DNA of 64,000 bases. It comes from Liolophura sinensis. Taxonomy: Eukaryota > Mollusca > Polyplacophora > Chitonida > Chitonidae. Below are positions 1-13,760 of the stretch, piece after piece. Positions within the stretch are counted from its first letter, which is position 1; every line of letters starts with the position of its first letter. The position numbers and the translations under genes were made by a program. The notes under the pieces were generated by a model, which searched no databases, was not told the DNA's origin, and saw nothing but the letters and a program-made list of their open reading frames with translations. The DNA lies in assembly GCF_032854445.1 (NCBI RefSeq), contig NC_088301.1, positions 55,477,187 through 55,541,186 of the forward strand. Reading direction: 5' to 3'.

Positions 1-2583
1 GCTGCAGCTTATGTTACAACCGTGTCTAGGTTTTTCTAAGCTTGAGTTGTGTAGTTTTGGCTTAGGCCGTTTTGAAAAAAAAGTGACAGGTAGATTTCAG
101 CAAAATTATTTTATGAGGTACAGTTCTGATGATTGAAGGTTAGTACGTGCTGATTTAATTATTGCTGTTCACATTTCAGAAGTAGATACTTGAAATGCTC
201 CTTAGGCTAAATATGTCTAACAAATGTTCTTATCCAGTACAGTGGTCTTGAAGGGGTGTGTAGATCTTTTGGAGACTGGTCTCACAATTATTGGTTCCCA
301 TTCATGAATTACAAGTTGTTTACAAAAGTCTGTTTCCATGCCTAAAGTAGACCATTAATCAACCCAATTTGTCAACATAGCAGCCTACTCCTTTACTTGT
401 GGTAAACTTGGTGTTTCTTAATACCAGTACATTTTTATTTTTTCCATTTTTGTTTGTCTTTCACATGATGACATACTTGTACATCTTATTGCACCTTTAA
501 AGGTAGTGGTTTGCAGTTGCACAGAGGGTGGTCAGTGACTTTTGCTTGAAATACTTTGTTTCAAAGTCCATTTGGTGAATGCATTCTCAGATCTATATGT
601 AATGTGCATATGCATTTTGAATTCTGAAATTTAGCAGCCTGTTTATAGTAAGTGGCAAAAACTTGATGTGATGTCACTTGTCCCAATGAAGTTAGAAAAG
701 GCCACTATAAAATCCAAAGTTTTCAAATGCATTCAAAATTCTTTCAAAAATATAAAACAAACTATTTTTATGAAGAGTGACTAATGGTCTTCCATCTGAC
801 AAATAATGTATACCTTCAACCTTTTCAACCGCTAAAGCACTTTCTTTAGTGGAATTTATGCACACAGTTATTATGAAAATGACACTAAAATTGATGTGTT
901 TGTGTCGATAAAGATGCAAGCTTCATGAAACTGTGCAGATTGTTTCTCTAACCCCCACAGTTCTTTCAGAATGTTTCAAAGTATTGGTCCCAGTGGTGGT
1001 TGAAAAGGGTGACGAATTAGGGTACTCCATGTTGATATTTCCTTTACCTTTAACTCTTCTACAGGGTTTGGCCTGTTTCCCTTCATAGAAGTGAAATATA
1101 AAACTACATAGTATGACATAAAATACTTCTTTCACATCAACGAAATCAGTAAAATCTTCAGTTAGTAAATTTATGTCAGGGCTAAATAATAATATTATTA
1201 TTATGTTATTTTCTGAAAAAACTTATGACTAGGGGTTGGAACCACAAATAGAAGGATCTATTTCACAAAGAGTTAAACACAAAGACCCCTGATCCATCGA
1301 ACATGCTATCTCTACAGTCAAATTTACTAAAATCACCAGTGAGAAAAGATTGAAAAACAAGAAATGTTAGCTCAACTTATTACTTTTACTCATCAGATAT
1401 GTAATATTTCATTTGTAACATTTACATTTATCTGCATATTTCATGCAAAAATAAAGTCTGTCCTAATGACAGTTTTTTTTTAGCTTAGAACATAATGTGT
1501 CATCTAAGGCATGAAAATCTGTTGTCCAAGACAAAAGAATTACTAACTAGACTGAAAATGGGTTCTAGACTGAATTTTTCATGTGACATCTGACTATTCA
1601 AACTTCATATGATTGCACGAGGCGCCTGTGTGACTTTGGTGGACACACTTGACCGCATGAATTCATGACATCATGTTTTGGTACCTTGATGTAGGCTTGA
1701 CAAAGAAAGTAAAATTTGCTTTCGTTTTTAACAATCTGAACTATCTGATGAACAGTTTGTGAAGCCTTTTGTAGTCTGACTCTGTAGCCTCGTAAATTTT
1801 GAAAAGTCACATTGTTTATTGAAAACTTGTCTTGGATGAGATTTTATGTTTTGACTGAAATTTTGTGTTTGGACACTTGTTGACATTTTTTGTATTGGGT
1901 TAACATCAGTATAACACCATGAATCATGTGGTGTTACGTATGCAAAAGGGTAAAACAGACTGGAAGAAATGAAACAAATGTGTTATTGTGTTAAAAAAAT
2001 TAACCTTATTACCTTCAAGCACCTCCTTTTGCATCCAAGCTATATGTACTTAACAGGAACCGTCACTAGGATGACATACCTTATTACCAAGTGTATGTGT
2101 ACTGCAATTTCATGAGTGTCCAACCCTGAAATATCATTTTGTGTTTCTGGAAACTTTAAGTAATGGTCATTCAGTAAAAAAATATTAGGAGACATGATTT
2201 CTGGAAGTATGATGAAAATTTATGTGATTAATGTTTTTTGGAAGCTGGTAAATGTTTAAAAGGAGAAAAAATTACTGTTTCCATTTTAGTGTTTGCTTGG
2301 TTATACATCTTGTCCCAGTAAATATATGAGAGTGAAAATGTAGTTGCTCTATATGAAGCAGTTACATGTACAACGAAAATGTAAATGGGATTTGTCCTTT
2401 TTTTATTTAAAAATTTTTTTTTATTATTATTTTATTTCCTTCTTCAGTGCATGTTTTTTGCAACAGTTGTGTGTTTGGATGTGAAATTTTGCCTCTTGTA
2501 GTGGTTCTACTCTATTCACACATTCCACAATGTCCTGAGTTGATGTTTTCCTTCAATGGCTGTTGACTTGATTACTCTTTCAG
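1..2583 (+). other. Intron of an unidentified plus-strand gene
   Basis: AT-rich sequence without a convincing exon on either strand. It ends in a normal acceptor (a pyrimidine-rich stretch followed by cag at 2581-2583) that opens the last exon of a gene whose other exons lie before the window. Short open frames here carry no recognisable protein. Confidence 0.6.
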
Positions 2584-2670
2584 GGAGACAGCAGCAGTAA
2601 TTACAACCCAGACAGTCAGATGCCCCAAGGCTCCATGGGGGGCTCCCCAACTCAGCCGTCCGCCACTTAA
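2584..2670 (+). CDS. Last coding exon of an unidentified gene (Ser/Pro/Gln-rich C-terminus)
   Basis: The exon follows a good acceptor at 2581-2583 and encodes 28 residues before a TAA at 2668-2670. The peptide is low complexity (motifs SSSNYNPDSQMPQ and GSMGGSPTQPSAT), a composition common in C-terminal tails of transcription factors and cofactors. Codon use is GC-richer than the flanking DNA, which supports real coding. I do not recognise the protein, and 28 residues of tail are not enough to name it. The reading frame starts with a complete codon if the preceding exon ends in phase 0. Confidence 0.65.
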   Translation, partial: GDSSSNYNPDSQMPQGSMGGSPTQPSAT

Positions 2671-3490
2671 ACCCTGCATACCTTCCTCCAGCGCTAACTA
2701 CAGTTGATTGTCACAGAGATTTGCCCTTGTCTACGCAACATGTTACAGATTTTTTCATTTGGCCCTGAGCTGTTGATATGGTTTGTTTTGCAGTTACTTT
2801 TCAAGCAGTTGTTAACAGCCAAGTTCTTGTCTCTTTTCCAGAACATTTGTTTTGTGACCCCTCCTTGTTAATCTTCTCTTTGTTCATGTTTTTCTGTTCT
2901 ATGCTTACCACCAGGTATGTTAGGATTGAGTAACTTGCATTATATTTGGCAATCTCTCCAGGTACAAGTCTGAAATCTGTGTAGCGTGGAAGCTACATGT
3001 ATTTATAACCTATGAGAATTTGGCCCTTAAGCAAGTTTTACTGTGAAGACATTTATTAGCCTACAATTAAAAAAAAAATATTGGAAACCACTATAGTTTG
3101 GATACATTACTTTGAAAATAGTGACTTGTAACGTCAAATGAACACCACATCATTCCCTGTACATATGAATTTGTTATCTTGTTTTGGTACCTTTGTTGCT
3201 GTAACCAATTCCTTCATTATTAACCTGGGTAAGATGGTATTTTCAGTTGTTCTCTTTACAAGCCTGGATTTGATGATATTATTGTATTGTCATTAGCGGA
3301 GATGGATGTTGAAGAAATAACAGCTTTGTTCTTGCCTGCAACTGTCAGTGTTTAAAACAGCATTTGTATTTGAATCAACCTTTTCCCCCTATAAATAAAC
3401 ACTGATAAACTCTCTTATGTATGCATCAGCTACGCTTTTAGTCTCCTCTTGTCATTAATGCTTGCAATAAATGTTTGTGTTTTAATACAA
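2671..3490 (+). other. 3' UTR with polyadenylation signals
   Basis: Non-coding sequence after the TAA at 2668-2670. Canonical AATAAA hexamers lie at 3394-3399 and 3466-3471, and a further one at 4630-4635 could serve a longer transcript. The UTR end is inferred from these signals only. Confidence 0.5.
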
Positions 3491-6400
3491 CTTACAGGAC
3501 AAAGTGTGAACAGAACATAAAATGTGTTACAGGCAAGGAAGCTCCATAAAGAGCTTGAAGTCAGTGTGTTATTAGTTTTTAAAAACTTCTCTCTTTGTAG
3601 TATACAGTATAAGTTGGTAGTCTGTTAGCCAGGCAGTGTTTTATCTTGAACTGTGCTTCTTGGGAAAAACTTGTAAGTTCTAAGATGATCACTGTTGGTT
3701 TCCCTTTGTTTCTGTCTGAGAATAGTGAAGTTTTCTGTCTGATTGCTGAATGCGACAGCTGTGTTTCCAGGTATATTTCATCCAAAAAGTGCTTTTTCAG
3801 CCACAATTTATTAACTTTTTTTATGTACCATAAGATTCATATACTAATCTGCCTCTTTTAGCTACGAGTGAGAACATAACTATGAAACACCTGTTCCTTT
3901 CAGGTTTTGGCATCTTTGTGGAACATATAGGTAATCTTTTGTATATTTTGTTGGTGTCCAACTGATGTACATGTGTGGGCAGCTATGTGTAACTGTATAT
4001 GTTAATAATTTTGCAAATATGATATTCCGTAAATCTTTATTTGAAGGCATAATTTTGTTGTAGAATTGACAATTTGTGAGTATTTTCAAGACAAAAGTTG
4101 AAAGCTGCATTATGTGTGAGTTACCTTTGAAATATATTTTATATCTGTTTATCCATCAGAAATGTGAAAGCTTGTGTTTATGGGAATGTTGTGTACAAAA
4201 AGAGCAATGGAATATTTACAACTGGTGTAATGCAGACCTTCTAGACGTGAGAGATCAAACAGATGTCAGTGGGTCGTGCAACCATATTGACCAGTACCCA
4301 CATGAAAACAAGTGTGCTAGATTTGCTGGCAGTGAGCAGTTGTCACATCAGCATTATGTTATTTGTTTGCATCTGTATGCTTTGGCTTTGATGTGGATGA
4401 AGGAACCTGGAACATTATTCTCCTTCTCCAAGTTATTGCGTATAATAATTTCTCTTTACTGACCATCATATAGCTTTGTTTAAAGATTTGTTCATGCAGA
4501 AATTTCAATATTTTGAACAAGTTAATGTTAATGTGGTTTGCCTTAGGCTCAGTTTTATGTGGTCAAAAAAGAATTTTAAATTGGGAGCTGCTGATTAAAA
4601 TGACATCCAATACATTTGTTCCATTCCAGAATAAAAGAAATATTGAATTTTTCATACTATTATTTGATCAGAGCAGCATACCTGATTTGGTATTGTAACA
4701 AAATTTTCTATATTTGTTCATGCCTTGGATTTTTAACATTTTGTTAGGTACATTTGTCTGGACAAGAATTTTTTTTGTTTAATTAGGTGATATTATTTTC
4801 GTCAGTAGTGTAAGGCTAATTTTATTCAGGAAACATGACTGTACAGATTTTGTATGTGAACTTCCTAAATCTTTTAGTTTGGAAATGATTTTGACTATTT
4901 AGATACTATGAGGTAGTTTAAACTCTAATGCATTCATATGGCAAGTTCTGCCCAGATGTTTTGAACGTCAACAGTCTGAAATTAATGTAAAGATACTTCT
5001 TTGAATCATCATCAGAGCTTCGTACTAAATGGAAAGGTAGTTGGGCTTGTGGTGTTCTGAAGTCATCTTGATATTCATAAAAAATAAAGTTTGAAGTACT
5101 TGATTGTTGGATGAAATATTTTATGTTATACTCTGCCATTCACATTTCACTTGGACAGGTATTTCCAGAACTGTTGTACATATTTCATTTCTATGCAGAG
5201 GTAGACTTTCAAGTGGTGATCATGGTAAACCCATGGGGTTTTGAATGTTAAATTCAGTTGACATTAGAAGTGTGCCAACTCAACCTGCTTCTATGATGTC
5301 GGATTAATAATACACATATGTATATCATACTGAATGTCCTCTATTTTAGAACCAGAGCTCTGCGTAAGCTGACAGCTTTAGGATTAGTTTTGCTGGTGTC
5401 TTGACATCTACACTGTATATCTGCAATTGAATGACTGCCGTGTAGTGTGCTTTATAGAGTACAAATGCTAGACAAAGGTGTGTGGTTGCCGTGCTCATCT
5501 AACATTATGGTGCACTGTTAAGCTGTATTGGTCATCTCTCTCTGTTGTGCTCAAACCTGTGTGATCTACATATCTATTTAGACAACAGAAAGTATCCTGT
5601 GTTGGTCTGATCATTACCCTGTATGTGAAAATACATTTCCATTTAAATCTGTTTTTATGTCTTGGTATGTGTTTCTTGTCATGTCAAAATACAGATTATT
5701 AGACCTTGAACTGTGACACCATGTGAATGAATCCCGCTTCTGCTGGTTGGCCCCAAGCTTTACGCCACCGTGTTTGACCGTTAACACGTGCGCACATGCA
5801 GTGGTTTCTTCCAGTCTCTGCTAGGTTTTATGCGTGTGTTCCAAAAGTTGTCGCACAACAACGCGGCATAAAACAACAAAATCAAATATCTGTTTTCGTT
5901 CATGGGAGCCACAAGTGAGGACGCGCTAGGTTTCTTTCTTCGTTATTTAGTATTTGTGTAGGCGACACATTAACTCAGGTACAGAAAAGGTTATTAAAAG
6001 ATTATACTGTACACAGCATATTGACGTGGTTAACAATGAAGTGTTGGTACCGATTGTAGCAGAACGTGTTTCTATTGTACTGTTCTAGATCAAAGGAAAC
6101 TTAACTGACTCTTTCTTAGACTGAACAGTTAACAAAAATAATTTGTTCTGGACGCCTTGTATAAAACGTTTGCACAGTTTGTAAAGAGGTTGTTAATATT
6201 TATTTTATTCACTGAAGTGCATTCATGGTGTGCAGCATAGAACAACCCGTTGAGACCATATGTACCCGTGCATTTTAGAGGCCTTCGACTTAAACGTCGC
6301 CTTTGTTGAAGCCGATCTGCCATTGTCAAATGAAGTTAGTGTGGTACCTGGGAAAGTGCAGTGTTTTACTACACGTAAATCTTAAGGCAGAAATATCTGG

Positions 6401-7815
6401 AACTGAAACTCCAGTTAAGTGAATAAATAAATCTTATTGTGGGAGTTTGTAAAACGTAACTGTGATCATGTAAGCGAGATTCGTGCACATTTGAGCGAGA
6501 TTCGTGCACATTCAAAAAATACTTAAGACTCTTAGGTAGATATAGCACATGTAACCAGAGAAGGACGTCACTTTGATTCAAACATTTACATAAGATCACT
6601 CGACATAAATAGTACAGGCATGTAGAGACGTAGTATCTAGGTGAATTTTTACGCTTCTCTTCGCAGTTGTTCATAAGTTTTATTGATAAATTTGGACAGT
6701 GTATTTGAAGCCGTATATAGACTTTCATGCCACTGGACATTAAGGACGTTGCCGTATCATCTGTAGTTTCAAGGCAAATAGGCCTACTCACAAAACCATC
6801 CTGCACAATGATGTGAACAACAGAATTGAGCAGAAAACGCATTGTCCGTTGTACATCGTTAAAGTTAAAATAGGCTGCTGTATTAGGGGATATGGCAACA
6901 CGACATCTTAAAGTCTAAAGCTTCAGCTTGGTCGAGCGTATGATGTGCTTGCTATCAAGCTGTATGTGTGGACTGATGCGATTATTAATATTCGTGGAAA
7001 GATGTTGGTTTCAATTAAGTGATACATGCATTCACCGTAGTAGATCTTCACTGGACCATGTGATCAGGTGTACGCGTCGAGGATGTCCTGAGCTATGCCT
7101 ACATATATACAAACCGAAATGAGTTTTTCGGCCAGGTTATCTAAAATGTACACAAAAAAAGTACATATGTATACTGATTGGAAAGCAAATAACGCCTTTG
7201 AATTTTGTCTTTAAGGTCCACAGAACAGGTCTTGTAGATAGTGTCTAAGAGCATATGGTACCTATCGCTAATGAGAGCTGTTAATTTTAATATATACCTA
7301 TTCTGCATGCTGTATGGTTGTTAAGTGTGAGAGGTTGTTCTGAGGGTTATTTTTAATCCATGTAGGTAGCCCAAATATACTCATGGTTATACTACATATA
7401 GGCATTACTGTGATTTTATTTTACTGTACTAAAATGCATGTCTATACAAACCTGGATTTTCAATGTGTCCAAGCATAAAGGCATACATGTAGGTAAGTAT
7501 CTTGAATTCTTGAAATTATCTACATGTGAATTTCACTATTACATCATTTATGTAAGTATGGTGTTAAGTAATTCTGGCAGTTTTCAGTTTTATTCAAAAC
7601 AGACAAAATTCTGATATATTTTAATTAGATGCAACCTAACGGTGCTGTAAGTAATAGACCATTAACAACTTAAATGTCACTGTGGCCGTATTACTCATTC
7701 AGTGCTCCTTCACTCCTCAGTTCGGGGGCAAATCTTGTACCCATGCATCTGCCTCAATGGCGCATATGTAACCTACATTCAGGCAGAATGCAATATGAAA
7801 AATTCATATAAATTG
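3491..7815. other. No gene recognised
   Basis: AT-rich sequence with only short, compositionally biased open frames. The first kilobase may be an extended 3' UTR if the AATAAA at 4630 is used. Apart from a 21-bp duplication near 6.5 kb I see no structured element. Confidence 0.5.
6474..6515. repeat. 21-bp direct repeat, two copies
   Basis: Two adjacent copies (6474-6494 and 6495-6515) share the first 18 bases, which include GCGAGATTCGTGCACATT, and differ only near the end. A short tandem duplication of no evident function. Confidence 0.8.
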
Positions 7816-8017
7816 CAAAAGAAGCGACTCTTGCTGGCTTCCTCTCCGGCCGTACGTGGGAAGGTCTTCAAGAAACATGCGGATGGTAGTGGTTTTCACC
7901 CCGGGCTCTGCCCGGTTTTCTAAAACCATAATGATGACCGCCGTCGTATAAGTGAAATATTCTTGAGTACGGCGTAAAACACCAATCAAATAAATAAATA
8001 AATAAATCAAAAGAAGC
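7816..8017 (+). mobile_element. SINE copy lacking the tRNA-like head, with 10-bp target-site duplication
   Basis: Body and tail of the main SINE family of this window in plus orientation. It runs through a GC-rich CCCCGGGCTCTGCCCGG palindrome, a CCGTCGTATAAGTGAAATAT segment and TTGAGTACGGCGTAAAACAC, ending in (AAAT)n. It is flanked by CAAAAGAAGC at 7816-7825 and 8008-8017. The element itself is 7826-8007 and starts just after the position of the tRNA-like head in the full-length copy at 28.4-28.6 kb. Confidence 0.85.
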
Positions 8018-8191
8018 AAATTAAATCAATTAAGGGTTTTTGTGATGCACATGTACTTCTAATTAAAGGTTCTGAAAAATCCTGCGATTTGGTTGGAAAT
8101 AGAGATTGTATACAAGAGAAATGAATGAGAGTTCATGTGTGCACACGTCTGTTTGGTATTTGCTTAACAGAAAAGAGGAACAATAGACCTT

Positions 8192-8310
8192 GTTGCTAGA
8201 GGATTTCCTCTCCTGATTATGTACGTGGCCTGTCAGCAACCTTGGCGAATGGTTTTCCCATGCACACTGTCCGGTTTCCTCCCACCATAATTCTGACCGC
8301 CGTATCGAAT
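8192..8310 (+). mobile_element. Degraded SINE body fragment
   Basis: Plus-strand match to the same body (TTTCCTCTCC near the start, then GTCAGCAACC and TCCGGTTTCCTCCCACCATAA) with several substitutions and a lost 3' tail. It also lacks the tRNA-like head. Confidence 0.65.
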
Positions 8311-11300
8311 AAGGATTTTGCATCATGGTAATTTTACAGCCAAAGTAAGGGTCCATGGCTTTACCTATATACATGGATGGTGATTCTGGTCATTAAAATC
8401 TATGATCTGAAATTTGCTTTTATGGGAAGAAAGTCATGCAGATATAACAAATTAATATTTGATTGGACATCTCTATGATTACAGAGGCATATACAAAATG
8501 TATATAGTTGAAATTATACTTTTTATATCCTGGGGATAACCAGATCCAAAAGAGTCAGGGACACTGCTGATTAATTATTAATTAATATCTTGATATTTTA
8601 TTTTGACGGGTTAATTATTCCTGTTATTCCCTGTCCATTATTTGGATTTTTAGCAACAGTTCTTATTAAGCCGGTGTATCTTGCATGGTGTGCATGTCCG
8701 TTTGCGCAGTCTAACGTTATTTGAAGACCACCTATCCTCCACCAATATGGGATATATATGTACGTCATATGAGGGGCAAGTTCTTCAGTATAACTTGCCA
8801 ATAAATCGGAGGTTTACATGAAGCACTCTTCCACGAGGTACGTCGGAAGCAAGTCGAAAGTGGTACGGCCATCGGTCAAGTAAATAAATATTCCAGCACA
8901 AAAGACAAGGGTCCAGGGACCGCCCAGACCCCGGAAGCTTTAAGATGCTAGACGACTGCAGATGCCCTGAAATCGTTTTACGGGGTTTTTATTCTTCACA
9001 TACATCCATTACATAGTTTTATGGACTAAACAGTCTACAAGTCACGTGTGTGCACAGGTCTTCATTTTTTTGGTTCGATTTAACTTCTGATTTGTTTTTA
9101 CTCCCTCACCCTGAACTTTACATAGTTCCCATCGAAAGACAGGACTTTCACCTACAAGAACAAAAAAGTCATATTGCAACAAGATGAGTATTTAAAATAC
9201 AATATTACCATCGCAGTATGTTCTTTATTTATTCATTTATTATTAACTTTAAAAGGGTAATAAAGAAGTCTGCAAAATGTATCATAAGTCCTATAACATT
9301 TGGAGCTCTTCGAAAACAGGTGCTCGCCAGACAGTAGACAAGCTGCTTATGGCAAAATAAACGATGTATTCCAGACTTTTGTATTCCCTACACAGGAGAC
9401 TCAAGATTACCACGACAGCACAAAATCTCCTTGAATTGGGCAACCGTATCTGTTTTCCGCAACATTGCCAATGCATTATTCATCATTCGTAATTCTAGAA
9501 AATCACAGGGTCGAATGGCTCCTGAAATATAGGGTTGTGTTTATTCTGACAAGATCTGAACTCCGGAAAGAACGAAACAAAACGCCCGGATGTCAAATAC
9601 CATTAGTGGTAAACGTGATACATATGCTTATCAGTTTTTATGAAGAACATCATTGCAGTGTTTGTTAGCCGATTTATACGTTTGGTCCTTAGACTTCGAT
9701 CTTAATGCTGATCAAAGTCTAGCAACCGGCATGAATTTGATAGCATATTTTGCTTCAGCTGCTGCATTAGGCTTTTATAGTTGTATATTGATAACTCCTT
9801 ATCTCTTCATTTTGGGTCCTACAAAATTAAAAGCAAAGAACACACTAGCATGAAGTACGTCAGATGAAAGACCATTCAATTGTCCATAAAATTGTTTGCT
9901 TTTTAGAACATTTCCGATCTAGTAAAATGCATTTAAAACTTTGGATTCTTTTGTGGGTTTTTTCTGACCAGTTATATCACTTCAGCTTTCTGCAATTTGA
10001 CACACACAGATTGCTATATTCCATCATTCAAAATGCATCTTCATTCAGAGCTCTGAATGCATTGAACAAAAGAACCTTGAAACGAAGTGGTCCCACCAGA
10101 TCACCATAGAATCCTGTTTTAAATGCATTTTAGTCGGTTAGAAAAGAATCTAAAAAAATAAATCAAATTATTTTCCTGGATAGTGTTTAAATGGTCTTTC
10201 ATCTGATAAATACTTTTGGTGTTTTCTTTGCCTTTAAATACCCGTTTGGTGTATAGCCTATGAATGTTTTCTCGCTAAACTAGATGACCATTTAGCTTTC
10301 CTGATTCTTGAACTAAATGTACGTCTTTAATTACACTGCATACATCCAAATGCAGAATTTGCAAAATGAGTATTCGAAACGGCTGCTGAACAGGTATACT
10401 TACCTAGAAATTTGAACTTTAATCACCAGTATACATGTATATAGTTTAATGCATATACTTGGAGTATTTTAATATACTACGTAGCCTACATCCATATTAC
10501 AATTGTATCTGTTGCATATTGCTGATGACAAACCAGATTCTGAATATGTGTGCTTATATGGTCCTGCATGCTGGAAGATCTAATGCATTTCATTACATTA
10601 TCCTTAAGAAGACATAATTTTTTTTTTTGTCATTAACCAGCCGTTAATGTTGTTCCCTGTGCATTTCAGAACATTTCCACCCACGTGTGACATCGTCTAA
10701 GTGTGTCTTGTCTAGTATTTTAGCTCTTGTCGCCGAGCCATTGTCTGATTGCCAACGGCATGTAGGACGTTGGCTGGCGTGTTATTCTGACGACTGATAT
10801 CCAAGTAACACTCATTCTGTGTACGAGTCCACTGTTCAGATGACAGCACATGACGATGATACAAGTCATCCATCACCGCAGAGCCTACTTTTCTGCATGG
10901 CGTCTTCGCATAAGATTGCTTTATGACGTCCAGATAGCGCAATATACAGATAATATATATGCACCATATATGCCGGGTAAGCACGCCCTACAGTCGAAGT
11001 GAGAAATAAGAATAATTAAAAAAAATTAAAAAGCTACTAAAAACAAAAAAAAAACAAACTAACATGTTCACTCACAAAAAACAACAACAAACAATCAAAC
11101 GAAAAAAAAAATGAATGACAATATCATAAAGTATTGTGGAGCATTAAGTGAATTCATATAAATGTAATGTCTCATTCTTCACAACCATACAAGTATGTGT
11201 ACAGAATCTTCTAAGAAGACTCCAGTCAGGGCCGGCTGTAAACAGTACTAGCTAGGAATCAATACGCATTACCCTATCACTACACTCGCACTTGTAATTG

Positions 11301-13206
11301 GCGCTAGCCGGCTAACGGTGATAATGAGATATGGGACATTTCTTTTAAGCCTGTAGGATGAGACCTGTTCCCACAACCACACCACCCCTCTTTACTGTAT
11401 GTAGAGATGATGCATGCCAAATACTGCAACACCGAACTCGAAGCCCTGTGTTTTCATGCTGTTTTTGTTGAAATATTTCGGATGACAAATACTCCCGCAA
11501 GCATCTTGACAGCTTCGTGTCTGATATTGCAAAGGTCGGAAAGCTCACAGCCATTCAGTGTCACTAATGATGTGACATATAACGATAAGAGATTTTTAGG
11601 AGACAATTAAACTTCACAGTTGGATATGGATAGCACGCACAACTCCTATTAGGAGTATACATAAAATGGTGTCATACAGAACAAAATGTCACCCACGATT
11701 GTAAGTTGAGTACACAATCCAGATAAGTACGGCACTGGAATCACTGGCGGTGGATTTTGAGTGTTACATTGTCGATGGCTTCTGTGTCTGGGCAGAATGC
11801 CGGGAGTCCCCATGGAGAACACCTCTCTGATTGCCGTGTATTCTAACCTGACCGGGTATCAAGTCGGCATCTGTACACCAATAAGTGGATCGGGTTAGAA
11901 TTGGCGGACAGAGCTACTGGAGGGAGCATAATCCGTTTACAGAAATCAATTTCCAGGGAATATTGAAGATTACTCCAGAATTAGATCGAGTCAACGGACT
12001 ATCCAGACGTAATTGGCCCATAGAATAATTACCCCAGGTTTTTCTAGGTAATAAAGTGGAACCGTGTATATAATTGGCTCTGGAATTTCTGTCCTGCTAT
12101 ACATCTTACTTTAGACCTACTCTGGTCAAATAGTCTCGTCAAATTCTCGCTTTGGGTGTCCAAAGTGTATTACTTTCTCCCCTATAAACTGTCTTGTGTC
12201 CTTTTTCCAGAATTACAAGCATGACCGTCGGATCTCACAGAGAACGTTAGTATCGAATTCAAAAAGCTTACGGATACAAGGAATCGCCGTTTCTTATTCA
12301 AATCGAAAGGACCTGTCCAGACGACGCCAACGGATCTTTACCGGGCTCTCACCTTGAGGTTATTGGCGTTCCCTACCTGCTTGAGTGGACAAATACACCG
12401 CTTTTATGCCACATTTATCCCCTCGTCACTGGGGTGCTGGACATAAATCCGATTTTCACCACATCGTCCCTCATACCATGGTCACTGTATAGATTCCCCG
12501 CCTCGGTGAAAGGGCCAGGGTCAACACGGACGGGAACATCATTCACACAATGAAGATATCGACATATGTGTACACAGTAAACACACAGAATTATTGAAAC
12601 AACGATCATCGCCACCTGTTTTGATGTTTTATCAATTTTGCTTCTTGGAATACCTTTACACCGTTGATTCAGTATAGTGTGCTTGCCTTTAATACTTTGA
12701 CAAGAGGGAGCATAATTTTATTTTGGGTAACACTTTCCCATATATGTTAAATCCATGTGACATTAAAAGCGTCATATGCATTGACGGGAATTAAGCTGAC
12801 ATTTGAATTGGTGTCATATATTCGCAAAATTCCAATTTGTGATAGAACTATCTCCGCGCATCTCGGTCTAACCCAGTAACCTCAACATAGCCAGCCTAAA
12901 GGTGGACATGGGTTACGGTTATTACAGCTATTTATGGGTGTTCCTGTTTAGATGTTCGGAACTGATTGCATTACCGAGGCCTCTGCTCAGAAGGACCCGG
13001 AGTTATCAAGTCACTTCAGCTATTCCCCTAACAACTTATTCCTCGTAGGAGTTGCTAATGCCCGAAGAGAACTCTCCACAGATGTGTAAAACTACCTGTT
13101 AAAACATTGACCCTTTTCGAATAAACTGCATTTCATGTGATTCGCATCAAACCTTGGGAATTCCGCTTTTCAAAACGCATGTATATAAATAGAATAAAAT
13201 AATTCA
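8311..13206. other. No gene recognised
   Basis: Gene-poor sequence with short open frames only. It includes a dispersed repeat at 9919-9973. A 90-codon minus frame at 10712-10984 has a faint death-fold look but no support as an exon. Confidence 0.5.
9919..9973. repeat. Dispersed repeat, partner at 27981-28032
   Basis: The two loci share the identical 19-base block CTAGTAAAATGCATTTAAA and then a diverged stretch ending in TTTTCTGACCA. Family and full boundaries are unknown. Confidence 0.6.
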
Positions 13207-13390
13207 TTGTATTTATTTATTTGATTGGTACTCAACACCATATGCAATAATATTCCGCTCGTACGACGGCGGACAGGCATATATAACTTGAGGAAACTTC
13301 AGTGCCGGGAGTAAACAACCGCCCTTCGCCAGGTATATACCTGGCACTGTGACTTAAAACAGAGGCTGAACCACCAGCGACAGTTGTATT
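13207..13390 (-). mobile_element. Decayed SINE, minus strand
   Basis: Begins with the tail signature TATTTATTTGATTGGT and contains TACGACGGCGGACAGGCAT, then diverges. It contains the 16-bp perfect palindrome CCAGGTATATACCTGG at 13329-13344. Its AT-rich tail supplies AATAAA hexamers on the minus strand, about 550 bases after the HEMK1 stop codon, and could act as that gene's polyadenylation signal (inference). Confidence 0.55.
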
Positions 13391-13760
13391 TCAACCTGCC
13401 ACACCATAAGCTGTGTGCGCAAAATATAATATTCATACTGAATAAATCTGCATGGAAAATAAGCAGAGTATATGTGGAACAGCTGTATAAGCCATGTCGA
13501 GTAGAATAATATCGTTATTTCACTTTAGGGGATTGAGGAAATATTCACCACTATGGAGTAAAAACAACACATTTTACAACAAAAGTGATGCTATAAATTT
13601 AGGTATAAAAACACCATATAATGTCAAGCAATATAAAGTACGGGTTACATTTGGGTTACAATCACGCAGTTTGGCGTTAGCTGTCTAAATGGAAATGGAT
13701 AATTAATGCCAGATGCCTTTGCATGGGCCACAGATTGTAGGAGAACCACTCGTCTTTGAT

